NCBI RefSeq assembly: GCF_009870125.1
Contig: NC_046683.1
Location: 6,076,001 to 6,140,000 of the forward strand
DNA from: Drosophila pseudoobscura
Taxonomy: Eukaryota; Arthropoda; Insecta; Diptera; Drosophilidae
Length of the DNA stretch: 64,000 bases
Direction: 5' to 3'
Positions 1-12,145 of the stretch are shown piece after piece (position 1 is the stretch's first letter; each line of letters begins with the position of its first letter). The position numbers and the translations under genes were made by a program. The notes beneath the pieces were generated by a model, which was not told the origin of the DNA, searched no databases, and saw only the letters and a program-made list of their open reading frames with translations.

Positions 1-89
1 TTTCCTCTGACTAGACACTTTAGTACATCCACACTTGGCAACGGCTGCTGTGACACCATCTCTCTCTCTCTTTTCCTCTCTTGTTGCAG
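1..89 (+). other. 3' part of an Ahcy intron
   Basis: The stretch ends in a long CT-rich tract followed by TTGTTGCAG, a standard acceptor. The conserved Ahcy frame starts directly after it at 90. The upstream exon lies outside the window. Confidence 0.85.
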
Positions 90-1172
90 GTCCAATGGTC
101 CAGTTGCAACATCTTCAGCACACAGGATAACGCCGCGGCTGCCATTGCTGCCACCGGTGTGCCTGTGTACGCGTGGAAGGGTGAAACGGACGAGGAGTAC
201 ATGTGGTGCATCGAGCAGACTCTGGTCTTCCCCGATGGCAAGCCCCTAAACATGATCCTGGACGATGGCGGTGATCTGACCAATCTGGTGCACGAGAAGT
301 TCCCCCAGTACCTGAAGGACATCAAGGGTCTCAGCGAGGAGACGACCACGGGTGTCCACAACCTCTACAAGATGTTCAAGGACGGCCGCCTGGGCATCCC
401 GGCTATCAATGTCAACGATTCCGTGACGAAGAGCAAGTTCGACAATCTGTACGGCTGCCGGGAGTCCCTGATCGATGGCATCAAGCGCGCCACAGACGTG
501 ATGATCGCCGGCAAGGTGTGCTGCGTCGCTGGCTACGGTGATGTGGGCAAGGGCTGTGCCCAGGCTCTGAAGGGATTCGGTGGACGGGTGATCGTCACCG
601 AAATCGATCCGATCAATGCCCTGCAGGCCGCCATGGAGGGCTACGAGGTGACCACAATGGAGGAGGCCAGCAAGGAGGCATCCATCTTTGTGACCACCAC
701 CGGATGCCGCGACATCATCACCTCCGTGCACCTGCTCAACATGCCCGACGATGCCATCGTTTGCAACATCGGCCACTTTGACATCGAGATCGATGTCGAC
801 TGGCTGAATGCCAATGCCAAGGAGAAGGTGAACGTGAAGCCCCAGGTCGATCGCTACACCATGCCCAATGGCCGTCACATCATCCTCCTGGCCGAGGGCC
901 GTCTGGTTAACTTGGGCTGTGCCCACGGCCATCCCAGCTTTGTTATGTCTAACTCCTTCACCAACCAAGTGCTCGCCCAGATCGAACTGTGGACCAAGTC
1001 CGCCCAGTACAAGGTCGGCGTCCACGTCCTGCCCAAGGTCCTCGACGAGGAAGTGGCCAGTCTGCATCTGGAAAAGCTCGGCGTCAAGCTCACCAAACTG
1101 ACGGAGAAGCAGTCCAGCTATCTGGGTGTGCCCAAGACGGGACCCTTCAAGCCCGACCACTACCGCTACTGA
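90..1172 (+). CDS. Ahcy: S-adenosylhomocysteine hydrolase, last exon (partial gene)
   Basis: Adenosylhomocysteinase splits S-adenosylhomocysteine into homocysteine and adenosine in the cytosol, keeping the methylation cycle running. The exon encodes 360 residues and enters in phase 0 with [20 protein letters not shown], a family signature. The catalytic-region motif [13 protein letters not shown] and the NAD-binding Rossmann loop [11 protein letters not shown] (about residue 148 of this exon) follow, and the protein ends in the family's typical KPDHYRY, whose lysine and tyrosine help bind NAD of the neighbouring subunit. The Drosophila enzyme is about 432 aa, so roughly 72 N-terminal residues are missing only because the window starts inside the gene. 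AATAAA at 1257-1262 is the likely poly(A) signal. Nothing suggests decay. Confidence 0.97.
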   Translation, partial: VQWSSCNIFSTQDNAAAAIAATGVPVYAWKGETDEEYMWCIEQTLVFPDGKPLNMILDDGGDLTNLVHEKFPQYLKDIKGLSEETTTGVHNLYKMFKDGRLGIPAINVNDSVTKSKFDNLYGCRESLIDGIKRATDVMIAGKVCCVAGYGDVGKGCAQALKGFGGRVIVTEIDPINALQAAMEGYEVTTMEEASKEASIFVTTTGCRDIITSVHLLNMPDDAIVCNIGHFDIEIDVDWLNANAKEKVNVKPQVDRYTMPNGRHIILLAEGRLVNLGCAHGHPSFVMSNSFTNQVLAQIELWTKSAQYKVGVHVLPKVLDEEVASLHLEKLGVKLTKLTEKQSSYLGVPKTGPFKPDHYRY

Positions 1173-1824
1173 GTAAACCCAGTGAAGGCACAAATAGTTA
1201 TCCAATTCTTTTAAACGTTTTATTCTTTTCTTAAATACTGATCCGCCAAAAGCTCCAATAAAAACCCATCTCACGTACACTCTCCAGCGAGAAATCCACC
1301 CCAACCAAGTAACTGCTTATTCTCTATCCCCTCTCTAGGCACTTTAGTTTTGTTGATCGCCTTGTGCGCCTACGGGTCAATCGCATCTACCAGATGTCTT
1401 CCGCCTAAATTTATTTTCTGTTATCTCTTAGCACGCCTGAGATTCAGTGAGTCAGCTTATTTTTATTTGGAGAAAATCATTTTTGTCAGCATCAGCAGAG
1501 CTGAGAGGAGAGAGGGTATTCAAGATAAGAGGTGGCCTGGTCGATAGATTTGGCTCTCGATTGTTAGCCGGTTTTCGGGCTCGGCTTGTCCCGCTCTGGC
1601 ACGCTCAGATGATCGATCGTACAATCGGACAGCATCTAGTCATCTCTGTCTGGCCGACTGCAAGTGGGGGGTTACAGTTGCAATTGCAGGTGGTAATATG
1701 TGTGCTTTTAGTGCGTTTCGCTTTTCCATTAGATTTACTCGCCGCCCAGCTCTCTCCCAGATCCGACCTGACAGACCTGACTTGTAGCGTGCGAAAGATA
1801 CTTACTTGCATCTATTATATAAAG
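1173..1824. other. Ahcy 3' UTR and upstream region of the SLC10-like gene
   Basis: Contains the Ahcy poly(A) signal at 1257-1262. The rest is the spacer and probable 5' UTR of the next gene. The frame of that gene stays open upstream to about 1447, but the translated stretch has no recognisable domain and an internal ATG at 1825 begins a clean signal peptide, so I treat it as non-coding. Confidence 0.6.
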
Positions 1825-3221
1825 ATGGCCTCACCTGTGCTGAGATGGATGTGGCTGATGCTCGCCCTGGGCCTTTCGCCCATTGCCATGGCCTGGATGG
1901 CACACTTTCGGCCATCCAGCCTCACGCTGCGCATGGAGAAGGGCGATCGGGTGTCGCTCACGCTGGAGAACGTGCCGCCGTCAACGTTGCAAAGCCCCCA
2001 GCGATATGTCTTCCGCCTGGAGAGTGCCGCCAATGACCTGGCCAGTGTGCCCGAGGAGAACTCCACCATAGCAATGGATCTGTTGAATCCGGACACACGA
2101 GACTGGACGGGCGACATCCAGGTGAATGCCCACTTTCTGGGCGAGACCAAGATCACAGTCCGTCTGTTTGACAACTTGTCGAACAGCAGCCAGCTGCCGA
2201 CGCAGGGCAGCAACGACAGCACGCTAGACGTGAAGGTGCAGCGGCCGAGCCGTGTGGTGGATCATGTCTTCATCGGCTCCATCGTCCTGCTGATGTCGCT
2301 GCTGTACATCAACTTTGGGGCCGCCCTCAATCTAGATGTGCTGCGGGGATTGGTGACGCGACCAGTCGGTCCCTGTATCGGATTCGTTATGCAGGTGGTG
2401 GCTATGCCGCTGCTAAGCTACGCTCTGGGAGTATTCATATTCCCCGAGGCCCCGGCCATGCAGCTGGGCCTCTTCTTCACCGGAATCTCGCCCAGCGGCG
2501 GGGCATCCAATACCTGGTCTGCGGTGCTGGGCGGCAACATTCATCTCTCGGTGCTAATGACAACGGTTAGCAATGTGGCCGCCTTTGTCACGATGCCGCT
2601 GTGGATTTTCACACTCGGACAGCTGATCTTTGAGCGGGCCGGGATGCAGGTGCCATACGGAACGATTGCCACCTACTGTGCCTGCCTCATCATACCTCTG
2701 CTGATGGGCTTGGCTGTACAGAAGCGTTCGCCACGCCTCACGCGAGTCCTCGTGCGCCTGTTGAAGCCCATCTCTGCCTGCCTCATCCTGTTCATTGTGA
2801 TATTTGCGATCATCACGAACTTTTATCTATTCTATCTGTTCTCCTGGCAGGTGAGCCGCAATCACAACCCCAACTCCATCGTGATCTGTATAATAGCTCG
2901 TTCCTTTTCCAGATTGCTGTGGCCGGCATGGCCCTGCCCGGACTAGGCTACATCTTTGCCTGGCTGGCTGCCAAGCTGCTGCATCAGACCGCCGCCGATG
3001 CCCTGACCATTGCCATCGAAACGGGCATACAGAACACTGGCATTGCCATCTTCCTGCTGACCACCACGCTCGAGTCGCCGCAGTCGGATCTCACCACAGT
3101 GGTGCCCGTGTCGGTGGCCGTGATGACACCGCTTCCCCTGCTCGGCATTTATCTCTACAATCGCTGCTGTCGCCCCAAGCCGGATGAGGCGGCTGCAGGA
3201 GAGTCCCAGCGCATTGTTTGA
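1825..3221 (+). CDS. SLC10 (sodium/bile acid symporter-like) membrane transporter
   Basis: Two exons, 1825-2850 and 2913-3221, with a 62-bp GT-AG intron in phase 0, give 444 aa. The ATG at 1825 was chosen because it begins a signal peptide (hydrophobic residues to about 25). About 130 residues of extracellular domain follow, as in the P3/SLC10A3-like branch, then a run of hydrophobic helices. The segment GISPSGGASNTWS matches the glycine/asparagine-rich sodium-site motif of the bile acid:sodium symporter fold, and the second exon carries the late motif ETGIQNTGIAIFLL. In D. melanogaster a gene of this family (CG11655, by memory) sits next to Ahcy, which fits here. The substrate is unknown; SLC10 members move bile acids, steroid sulphates or orphan substrates. 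Poly(A) signal AATAAA at 3429-3434. Confidence 0.88.
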
Positions 3222-4542
3222 GGGAAATTCAGCGGCATTTGTGTATCTTTATATTTGTTTCATTCATCCGATTGTACATATCTGTATTATATATATACAT
3301 ATCTTTAACATAGCGGCTTGCAATGGTTTGCCGCCGAAGAGGTAGCTTTATAGGCCAAGCCGATTATTATACTATAGAAAATATCTTAGTGATACGATTA
3401 TTCCACACTCTTCCACGTATTATTTGATAATAAAGAAACCCTCATAAAAGTATCAAATGTAGGATTATGATGCCTAAAAGCAGAAACATCTATGGACAAG
3501 AAGTCGTGGTTGATTTATAAATCGATTTCCCTAAGATGTAATCGACATTTGCTAAAATTTGTATAAAACGGCCTCCACGCAGAGTGTCAGAGGTCATGAT
3601 GAAGGATTGCCGGAGCCAGCATGCCTTTAGCAGACTCGAAAAATAATTCACTGAAGTTATACCAAATTTTTTTAATGATTCTTCAAGTAAAGATAATCTT
3701 TTAACAAATAGAAAATGTGGAAAAAGCCCAAGCAATTGGTGAAAATTGTGTATAAATGCCCAACAACGAATTGCAGAAATAAACGTAATAATCGACGATA
3801 GAGTTAGGCGTGCCTCGACACCAAGATACCCGATGATCAGTTTCAAAACGAAGGCAAATGTCAATGATCTTGTGTCTTACGAGCAAACTGACGGCCAACT
3901 GTTCAAGCAATGTTGAATATATCTTGGCCCCTTTAATGACCAAAGATGCCTCTATCTGCTTAAGTTGATCGCAGCATTCGTGTCTTGTAAATCTAGGGAA
4001 ATGTTCATGCGTTGATTCTATTTTTCTTCAAAGATGAATTTTTGTTTATCGTTAGATGATATTAAACGAACATAGAAGAAAAAGGCAAAAAAATGCCAAG
4101 CTTTTGGATGGCGATGGTCAAACTGGAAAAAAAACCAAGGCTATAAATCTACTGCATCTCTAATCCCTGATCCAACAGGATAGGAAAGGAATCAAAAAAT
4201 ATCTAGTATAGTCTTCAATGAATCAATCTCCAATAAAGCCAATCATCCAACAAATATAACAAGGGGATCACTCATTCTGCATATGTGTTTCCAATTTAAA
4301 TGAGAAGTAAAACCATGATAGAGGCACATGGGCATCGACATTAAGATACCAGTACTCGATTCTATTCCATATGCAAAAATACAAATCTAAAAACAGAATT
4401 CATATGCGAATACAAATTTTAAAAAATATCCCGCTGTATTGTTTTACTGCGTAAATTATCTACATATCCGTAAGCCACAGATAGTATAAATATAATTCGT
4501 TTACATTACATCATTTACATTCATGAACTCCAGAGGCGCGTA
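3222..4542. other. AT-rich intergenic spacer
   Basis: Separates the convergent SLC10-like and shtd genes. Apart from the poly(A) signal at 3429-3434 I see no gene. A 124-codon minus-strand frame at 3490-3864 has AT-driven composition, no recognisable domain and a competing frame of similar length, so it is not called. An old decayed transposon copy is possible but I could not identify one. Confidence 0.6.
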
Positions 4543-7500
4543 TCATTGCCCTCCCATGGCCATGGTCAAGATCGAGGGAGCCTCCTCGAGTATCGTCGGC
4601 TGGCAGCAGGCGAGCGCCTGCAGTATCTTGAGCAGGCCAAAGACGGTGTTTGGACCGAGATTAAGCTGCCGGAACGCAAAGAGCAAGCGCAAGTAGTTCA
4701 CCGAACCACCACTGAGATCCACTCCAGTCAGCATATTGGGCATCAGGTTGTAATAGTTGATCAAACAGAAGACGCGCTGCAGATCGGGCCCGCTGATGGT
4801 CGCCACATAGCTGGGCTCCAGTCGCTTCTGGCTGAGAAATGCACGCAACGGTATGCATAGTTGGGTGGTGGAGGCCTCCATTTGCTGCTTGAAGATCTCC
4901 TGCATCATCTGGATGAGTTCCACGGAGAGTCGGGGATGATCCGACTCCTTGCCACGACGCAGATACGAATCAATCAGCTTCAGCTGCCACACATCAGTGT
5001 TGTTGGGCATGGGTTTCGTCACGTGCTGCGAAACAGAAAGAGTGCAGAGAGTCAATAGAGAGCCGACTCTGGGCGTCAGCTTCTGGGGATAACTTACATC
5101 GAAGAGGGTAAGGTAGACGGGTAGAAGATGCATACGATCCTTGACCACCGCATTGTAGAACAGCAGAATCAACTGATGACGCTTCACCAGTTCCTCGTGA
5201 CTGAGCTGCGTGCCTTTGATGTCCAGGCAGCGACTAATGAATGGCTTTACCAGCACCTCCGCCTCGAATCGCTTCAGATCGTTCGTGTCGATCTGCCAGC
5301 AGATGCTCTGCTCGAGGGTCAATGTCTGGGCGAGCATGCTCTTCAGCCGGTCCGGGTCCTCCAAATGAGAGAGACAGCCCGTCCGTTTCTTAATGTCAAT
5401 GGGTGCACTCATCTCCAGGGCCTTCTCCAGCTGATGCCAGTTGCGCGACCTCTCAAAGCACACCGGCCAGTAATTCTCATCGTCTACGACCACCTTCTGC
5501 AGCGTGCTCAGCTCTGGCAGGATGCATGGGGCAATGGGGAGGCGTCGCAGCTCACTGGCGCCCACCTCCAGCACCGAAATGTTGCACAGACACAGCTGAT
5601 GGGTGTCTATGTCCCGCGGGAGAAACAGTCGCGGCTCCACAGCCAGCACGTACATATGTCGCAGGGCCTGAAGATGATAGCTGAAAAGGAACAAAAGGGA
5701 TTAAGACTGCTCCTTGATAGTCCTCGATCCGCGTCTCACCGATTGTCATTGCTGTGTATGGGGAACTTGGGAAAGAAGGCGCACACCAATGCCGCAATCG
5801 ATTCCGGGGTCTGGGCAATGGTAAAGCGTCCCGCGCCCAGAAAGAGCAGTCCCAGCGACATATGTATGGCCATATGAGAGCCGTACGTGATGTGCGGATA
5901 CTGCGGACCCACGCGCGATCTCAAAAACCGTATGATGCGCAGTATCTCACAATTGCCAGAGCCGGCAAATACCAGGGAAATGGCAATCAGCAGCACCATC
6001 AGACAACTCTCGACGGTGGTGCGGCCAGCATATTCGCCCATGGGTGTGCCAGGGAAACCCAGGAATTCCTTGATGGCCGCCCGCAGGGTGGCAAAGGCCA
6101 CCGAATTCTCAGTGCCCGCGTATTTCAGGCCAATACAAAAGGCGGCACCAGCCACAATGTTGCAATATGCCTGACTGCCGAAAGGGAGAGACAAATGTGG
6201 GATATAAAAACGGGAAGAGGAACCTCTGATGACTGCTTACGTGATGGCCTCGTAGTCCACATCTCCATCCTCTGCCTGGGGCTCATCATCGCGCATCGGC
6301 ATCCGCAGATGAACGCGCAGATTCGCAGGGAATTGCGCCTGGAACCATTCGTTGTCCGGTTGTACATTTTCCCATAGAATCAACCCACGGGCAATGGTGC
6401 GCAGCAGCAGAAAATCGGGCCTCACCATGTCCAGCAGGTAGCGCGAATCCGGTGGCTGCATCCATTCGGCAATCGCGGTATTCCCCGAGTTGAAGAACAT
6501 CAGACCCAAGGCCAGAGTGGCGCCCGGGGCCGTCACATCGATATTGACATTCTCGCCCTCGCGCACTTGGAACGAGGCCAGGCGGTACTTCTCCTTTTGG
6601 GAGCCCGTGATGGGACGCTTCACCCCACCCATCATATAGTAGTGGAGCGTATCCGGCAGCTGGAGATCCCTGAGACCTGCGGGCGACTCACCCTGCCCGA
6701 GGGTTACCAAGCCCAGGGCCAGGCCTGCTGTCATAGCATACGATTCGCGCTCCACACAGTTCTCCATCTCGGGGCCGGGCGGACGGCCAATCTCCTGCAG
6801 CAGTACCTCGGCAATGTGCCGCTTGGCCGAGCCCTGATAGAGCATACCAATCCCCATCAGAGCAGCCACCTGTGTGCTCTGCGGAATGTCCAGTTCCATG
6901 GCGGTGGCTGGGAGCAGGGCCTCCAGATGAACGCTCAACAGCTTGGTGATCTTTGTGTCCATGGTGCCCCGATGGGCGGCTGAAATGCCCAATAGGAGGC
7001 CCACATTGGTCATCTCATCGCACTTCACGAGGTACTTGTAGACGCTCATGAAGGACAGCGTTTTGAGGTGTCCATTGAGGCCGAGGGCCATGAGGAAGCC
7101 AGCATGTTCCAGGGCATTATTCGCCTGAGCCTTGGGCTTGTTGTAGACGATCCACGTGGAGTCCACATCCTGCGCCTGGGGTGAGACCTTCAGGCCGGTG
7201 GCCACGCCATTGTGAAACGATGGCCACATGCTCATATTTGCGGGGAATTCGATCTGCTGCATCTCGATGGTGGTGCCCTTGTGCGGCTCACGGCCAACCA
7301 GACAGAGCTTCGGCATGGGCACGCTGTCGCTGGGCTTCGGCAGCAGGGTGCGCAGCGTGAACATGCCGCGGCCCAGAGGCAGGGTCATGGTGCGGGCGCA
7401 CAAAGCAAACAATTGCTTTTCCTGCTCCTCGATGAACTCATGATCGCTCGTCCCGGGGGATTGCTGCACCTCGATGGGCACCGGCTCGGAACTGCTGAGC

Positions 7501-10500
7501 AGGCGACGCACCTCCTCCACCCTCATGTCGTCCGGAAAGCGCAATCTTAGCAGTTTCGTGTCCATATTGTCCATATCATCGTGCCGCAGATTCGCATCTG
7601 GCTCTGTGGTCATCCACTCCTGCCCCACACTCATGGCACACCTCGCGGACAGTGAATCCTCCTTGTAGAGACGACCGCAGTGCGGCTGCTCGATGCTCTT
7701 CTCCAGGAATGCCAGCGTAAAGTGGGAGGCCAATTCGGGTCGCAGTATCAGATCATAGGCGGACATGCTGCTGCTAATTGGCGGCGCAACGCGTGCCTCC
7801 TCCAAGGCATCGGCCACAATCAGATGCACTGCAGCCGGAAATCGCTCAATATCCTGCCGCTTAAAGCGCATGGCCAGCAGCAGTTCCAGCAGCTGATGAT
7901 ACTTGGACACACCACCCGTTATCGTGCGCTTGGGGCGCTTTGGATAGTTCGATTGAACGGCCTCCGGAAGCTCGAGCAGCTGCCACCAGTGCTTGATGCG
8001 CTCGGGCCCGTGCAACACCAGCGACAGCAGCTGCAGCATGTTGCGACTGCGCTCATTGATGCACTCGATGAAGCTGTAGGGCAAGACCTCCTCGCGGGCC
8101 ATCACAATGTGCTCCATCTGGCCGAAGACACTCGGCGTGGGCACTCGCAACAGCTCCTGGTGCTGCATCATGGCCCCGTGCTCGAAACTGAGCAGCGATA
8201 GCTTGCTGGTCTTGTGCGTGAGCTCGGGAAAGTCCAGGACATAGTGCAGGACATAGTTATCCAGCTGCATATCGATGGCCATCTGATGTAGGAACTGCAA
8301 AACGGAGAGAGAGAGAGATGTTCAAAGACATTCTGTGTGTACCGGCGGTAAGGGAAACAGTACACACCCCTGCCAAATAGGACTCGGCCGCCTGAAAGAT
8401 CACATCCAACTTGAGATCCTCGTAGAGCAAATGCAGGCTATAGAAGATGGCGGGTATCATCTGAAAGAGCGGGGCGCTCATGTCCACGCTGTAGCTGTGG
8501 CCATCGCTGCCGCATGGCGCCAGTGTTGTCTGCAGCAGCAGAAACTCCCAATCCTCGTCGGTGTACTCCTCGCAATCGTTGTACTTTCGCCGCTTCTTTG
8601 GCTCATTCTGGAGGCCGGCACTCAAGCAATCGCCGCCAGCTCCTCCGCTCTCCTCTGTCTGTGGTGAATGGGGCACTGGTGTGGCACACCGGCCATAGGT
8701 CTCCGACGTTTCCATATCGGGCGCCGCTGTGCACCCCATGAGTGCGAGCAGCGTACTCCGAAAGATCTGCCACTCTTGTTCACTGCTGAGATCACGGGAC
8801 CCCGGCGGATTGCGGGCACTGTACCAACGGATGATGAAATGCAGAAACTGTGTGGGATTCAGGACCTGCCGCAGCGTGGCAATGCAGCGTGTCACCAGTC
8901 GTGTGTCATTCAGCAGCGGCAGGGCGATCCGCAGCATTCGGCCGGTGGCGTAGACAAGGGTCAAACGATTACCCGCCGGATCACGCAGCGCCTTGCAGAT
9001 ATTGTGCGCCTGGCGGGGCGTATAGCAGACGACCTGCGGGGCAATGGGCGACAGCATGTGCAGCTCCTCATCAAAGGAGGCCAGATCTGAGGGTGCCTTG
9101 GAGGGCAACAGGCTGCTACGACGAACTTCCTCAAAGGAGCTTCTGCTGGTGGTGGCCTTGGCGCAGCCCCCTCCTCCTGTTGCTGTTGGCACAACCTTGG
9201 GCGTGACCATCGATATGCTGGGCACACTGGGGGCAAGCAGCGGTGTGATGTGCACCTTGGAGATGAGCACAGTGCCCGTGTAGAGGATCAGACTGCCACC
9301 AGGATCCAGGACAGCAATCATATGCATGCGACTCAAGCCCACAGCATCCTTGGCCGGCAGCGTAGAGGCCATGGTAGAGAGCTGGACGTCGGGGCTGCCA
9401 TAGCCCGTGATCCTCACCATCTGCAGGCGGCAGGAGCGGGCCAGTAGATAGCACATGTACGTCTGACCCACCAGATCCGTGTGAATAAAGCCGCGCGTGG
9501 CCATCTCGCAGAATTCGCGTTGCCTGTGGGAGGCGGAAACCGATTTATTCCACTTAAAGAAAGCCGAACAGGAAACATTAAATCACGTACCTGCCATAGG
9601 TATTCTCTGTCCAAATATGCTCCAGACACATCTCCGGCTCGATGGGCTTGGCGGGCTTCACGTGGCTCATCTTGCGCATATCCTTGGCGGACATGGACTG
9701 ACCGAAGCTGCTCTGCAGCTGACTGAGCGGCGTGCCCAGGGAGGCACGACTGAAAGGCAAGAAACAAAGATATATTAAAATCGAGCTCTCGGATTGGCAG
9801 GGGGAACCACTTGCTTGGTCTGGCCGAGGACGCCGCTGAACGACTGCGATTGGCTGAGTCCAAACTTGGAGTGATTGTGCCCCAGTGGGGCGTGTGTATG
9901 CGCGCCCCCAGTGGTTGTTGTGGTGGTGTTATTCCTCCCCAGAAACCCAGAGACATTCGGCAGCACTTTCGGCGTGGCTGGAAGAAAGAGATTAAAATCG
10001 ATTTCTATTCTAATTTGAATAAAAACATGGATTTGGGACTCACTTCCTGTGGCCTTGGGTGTGCTGAAGCTGGTGGCACTTGACGATCGTGGCCCGATCG
10101 TTGTATGCCCCAGATCCTGCTGCACAAGATTCACTTCCTCGGGCGTTACCTTTCGCAGGCGCGTAACAAAATGCTTGAAAAACTTTGCGTCGTAGAGCAG
10201 CACCAGATCGGAGTCTTCTGTCGTATAGATCACACTGTATTCGGGTTCTATCACATAGCCGGTGGCATTGGTGCATGTTTTGAGGACCACCGGACAGGCC
10301 TCGTGCAGCGGATGGGACATGGAGAACAGCCGCGGCATGGGTATCGAGAGATTCGAGATCAGAGCATTGTCTGCGTCCTTTTCCAGCAGCAGGCCGTGCT
10401 TCGTCTGCCACAGCTGGGCGACGGGAAACTCGACGCTGGCGAGGAAATCCTCGCCATCATTGCAATAGACTCGCATGGCATCCGAGTCCATCACGCAAAT

Positions 10501-11082
10501 GGCCTTAAGACTGTCGTCGTCCGACTCGATGGTCGCCTTCAGCTGGGCCAGGCGGCCGCGTACGAAGGTGCGATTCAAGAAGCAGGCAAACTTCACCGGA
10601 AAGTCGGTGGTGAAGCACATGCGCTTGTAGACGCCATCGTCCGCGTCGCCGAGGCCCTGGGTCCATATGACTGTGTTCTTGTTCACATACAGCTCCTCCT
10701 CGTTGTTGACCATGTAGTCGCACATGGGCTCCTCGCGATGCTCCATCTCTGGGTTCAGCAGGTGGCGCGGCAGCGAAGACAATTGGGTGGCAGCTGCCGC
10801 CTTGGGACCGCATTTCTTTGCGTGCTCAATCAACTGGGTACGACGATGGGTACGCTCATAGCTGGCCTCGTAGTCGTCGTAGATCTCGCGTATCGACCAG
10901 AACTCTTGCGGCTCCTCGGTGACGCCGCCGGCGGAAATGTTCACGTTTTGGAGACGCTGTAGCAGAAAATGCTCGGTGGGCTGGTATTTGGACAGCGGCT
11001 GATCCGGTGGACCGGGATGCTCTTCAGCCGCCTGACGACCACGCGGAACGAATTCCCGTGGCGGTTCTGCGACGGCTATCAT
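4543..11082 (-). CDS. shtd: Anaphase-promoting complex subunit 1 (shattered)
   Basis: APC1 is the largest scaffold of the anaphase-promoting complex, the ubiquitin ligase that triggers chromosome separation and mitotic exit. Eight exons joined with consistent phase give 2023 aa, about the length recalled for fly shtd: 11082-10044, 9977-9815, 9749-9591, 9523-8368, 8294-6241, 6174-5740, 5680-5098, 5025-4543. The N-terminal part is beta-propeller/APC1-N-like. The middle third (exon 5) holds the proteasome/cyclosome-type repeats, seen as glycine/alanine helices such as AALMGIGMLYQGS, TAGLALGLVTLGQG and LALGLMFFNSGN. The ATG at 11082 (MIAVAEPPREFVPRGRQ) is preferred over the upstream open frame because it resembles the conserved start and lies below a Motif-1 element. 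Intron 2 has a GC donor (GCAAGT) at 9814; no GT donor in the right phase is available. Confidence 0.95.
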
Positions 11083-11173
11083 CTCAGAAAATGCATCCAG
11101 ATTTGCAAAGTTTACAAAAAAAATCCCGCGAACGAGCGCCGCTTTTCTGCCAATAACAATTTCAATTCGCAAT

Positions 11174-11184
11174 TGGTGTGACCG
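11174..11184 (-). promoter_or_regulatory. Motif-1 (M1BP-type) core promoter element of shtd
   Basis: On the minus strand this reads CGGTCACACCA, one mismatch from Ohler Motif 1 (YGGTCACACTR), common at housekeeping promoters in Drosophila. It lies 92 bp upstream of the chosen shtd start codon, in sense orientation for that gene. Function is inferred from position. Confidence 0.6.
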
Positions 11185-11385
11185 CACACTTGTGGCGGGT
11201 AAAATATGCACTGTCCAGTTATAACTGAATTCGTAACCTATAGATTAGTACTCATTTTAAATGACATACTAGGAAAATCAGGTCCTATTTCAGACACACA
11301 AGTGAAGAAAAAAAGGCAACAAATAAATGGCATTTAAATATGATATTTCGGTGCAAATACCTATCGCACCCAATGCATCGCAGCA

Positions 11386-11393
11386 ATCGATAG
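11386..11393 (-). promoter_or_regulatory. DRE-like element between shtd and the ND-MNLL transcript
   Basis: ATCGATAG on the plus strand is CTATCGAT on the minus strand, seven of eight bases of the DRE core TATCGATA when the next base is included. It lies in the 640-bp divergent interval between shtd and the dicistronic gene, where a shared DREF-type promoter is plausible. An E-box-like CAGCTG follows at about 11400. Confidence 0.5.
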
Positions 11394-11720
11394 TTGAACA
11401 GCTGATGGTGCTGCCTGCTCGGGCATTGAATTTGTGTAGTCCGGCAGCACTAGTGCTATCGCTGCTATAAGTAAGTTGCAAAACAAAACTAATTTATGAA
11501 ATTGGATCTAGAATTTATAGAAAATTCGCACTTCCGAAGCATTTAAACGTCGTAAACAAAATCATAGTAAGAATTGCCAACACCGCACTCCCATCTAACA
11601 AATGAAAAAGAGTCTGCCTGTCATTTCCATTACGTAATCCAAACATCAGTGCTCCACCACACTCTGACTTCCCTACGCACCATATCCTCATGTCTCATAT
11701 TGTGTTTGTTTTACAGACTT

Positions 11721-11885
11721 ATGGGCAGTAGTGTTGTCTCGCAATTGGCTCGAAAGTACGCTGCAGTGATTTTCTTTCCCACTGTTGCAGTCGGCTCGAT
11801 TTACGCAGATTGGTCGCACACCCGCAAGTGGAAGCGCCAGCAACACCAGTTGGCACACAGCGCTCAGCTAAAGAGTCAGAGCTAG
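11721..11885 (+). CDS. 54-aa single-pass membrane mini-protein (upstream cistron)
   Basis: The frame starts with ATG five bases after a TTTTACAG acceptor and encodes MGSSVVSQLARKYAAVIFFP and 34 further residues. One hydrophobic segment (about residues 13-27) is followed by a basic, tryptophan-containing tail (WSHTRKWKRQQHQ). This resembles small mitochondrial inner-membrane proteins. Only 30 bases separate its stop from the ATG of the complex I subunit ND-MNLL on the same strand, with no poly(A) signal or promoter between them, so both are probably read from one dicistronic mRNA. I do not recognise its family. A mitochondrial role is inferred from the partner cistron and the shape of the protein. 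Confidence 0.75.
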   Translation: MGSSVVSQLARKYAAVIFFPTVAVGSIYADWSHTRKWKRQQHQLAHSAQLKSQS

Positions 11886-11915
11886 GAGGAAGTATTTCGT
11901 CAATATCCCGCTAAG

Positions 11916-12086
11916 ATGGTGCTCGGCCTGGACAAACGTGCCCTGTGGGCAGCCGTGCCGTTATTCGGCTTCGCCCTTGGCCACTTTCTGGACAAAAAGG
12001 AGACGGAGCGAATGACCATGTTCCGCGACAAGAGCGCTCTGTATGCCCGTCCCGGTGGCAGCGAGAACCAAACGCCATCATGGTGA
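11916..12086 (+). CDS. ND-MNLL: NADH dehydrogenase (complex I) MNLL/NDUFB1 subunit
   Basis: A 56-aa protein beginning MVLGLDKRALWAAVPLFGFA. One transmembrane helix (about residues 9-24) precedes LDKKETERMTMFRDKSALYA, which lines up with human NDUFB1 (GCYLDRKSDERLTAFRNKS). NDUFB1 is an accessory single-pass subunit in the membrane arm of mitochondrial complex I. It is the second cistron of a probable two-gene mRNA; AATAAA at 12140-12145 ends the transcript. The length is normal for the family, and the frame is too short for many gene finders. Confidence 0.9.
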   Translation: MVLGLDKRALWAAVPLFGFALGHFLDKKETERMTMFRDKSALYARPGGSENQTPSW

Positions 12087-12139
12087 GGGTGGGCAGCACT
12101 TTACTTAGCATAAAATAACATGTTTTTTCACTCTTAACT

Positions 12140-12145
12140 AATAAA
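12140..12145 (+). terminator. Poly(A) signal of the dicistronic ND-MNLL transcript
   Basis: AATAAA lies 54 bases after the ND-MNLL stop codon. It is the first such signal after both small cistrons, which supports a single shared mRNA. Confidence 0.6.

Noticed and set aside
246-1304. Long minus-strand frame (352 codons) opposite Ahcy
   Set aside because: A shadow of the GC-rich third positions of Ahcy; no recognisable domain.
1447-1824. In-frame N-terminal extension of the SLC10-like protein
   Set aside because: No domain, and the signal peptide at 1825 would be buried.
3490-3943. Two minus-strand frames that might be a decayed transposase
   Set aside because: I could find no catalytic motif or terminal repeats.
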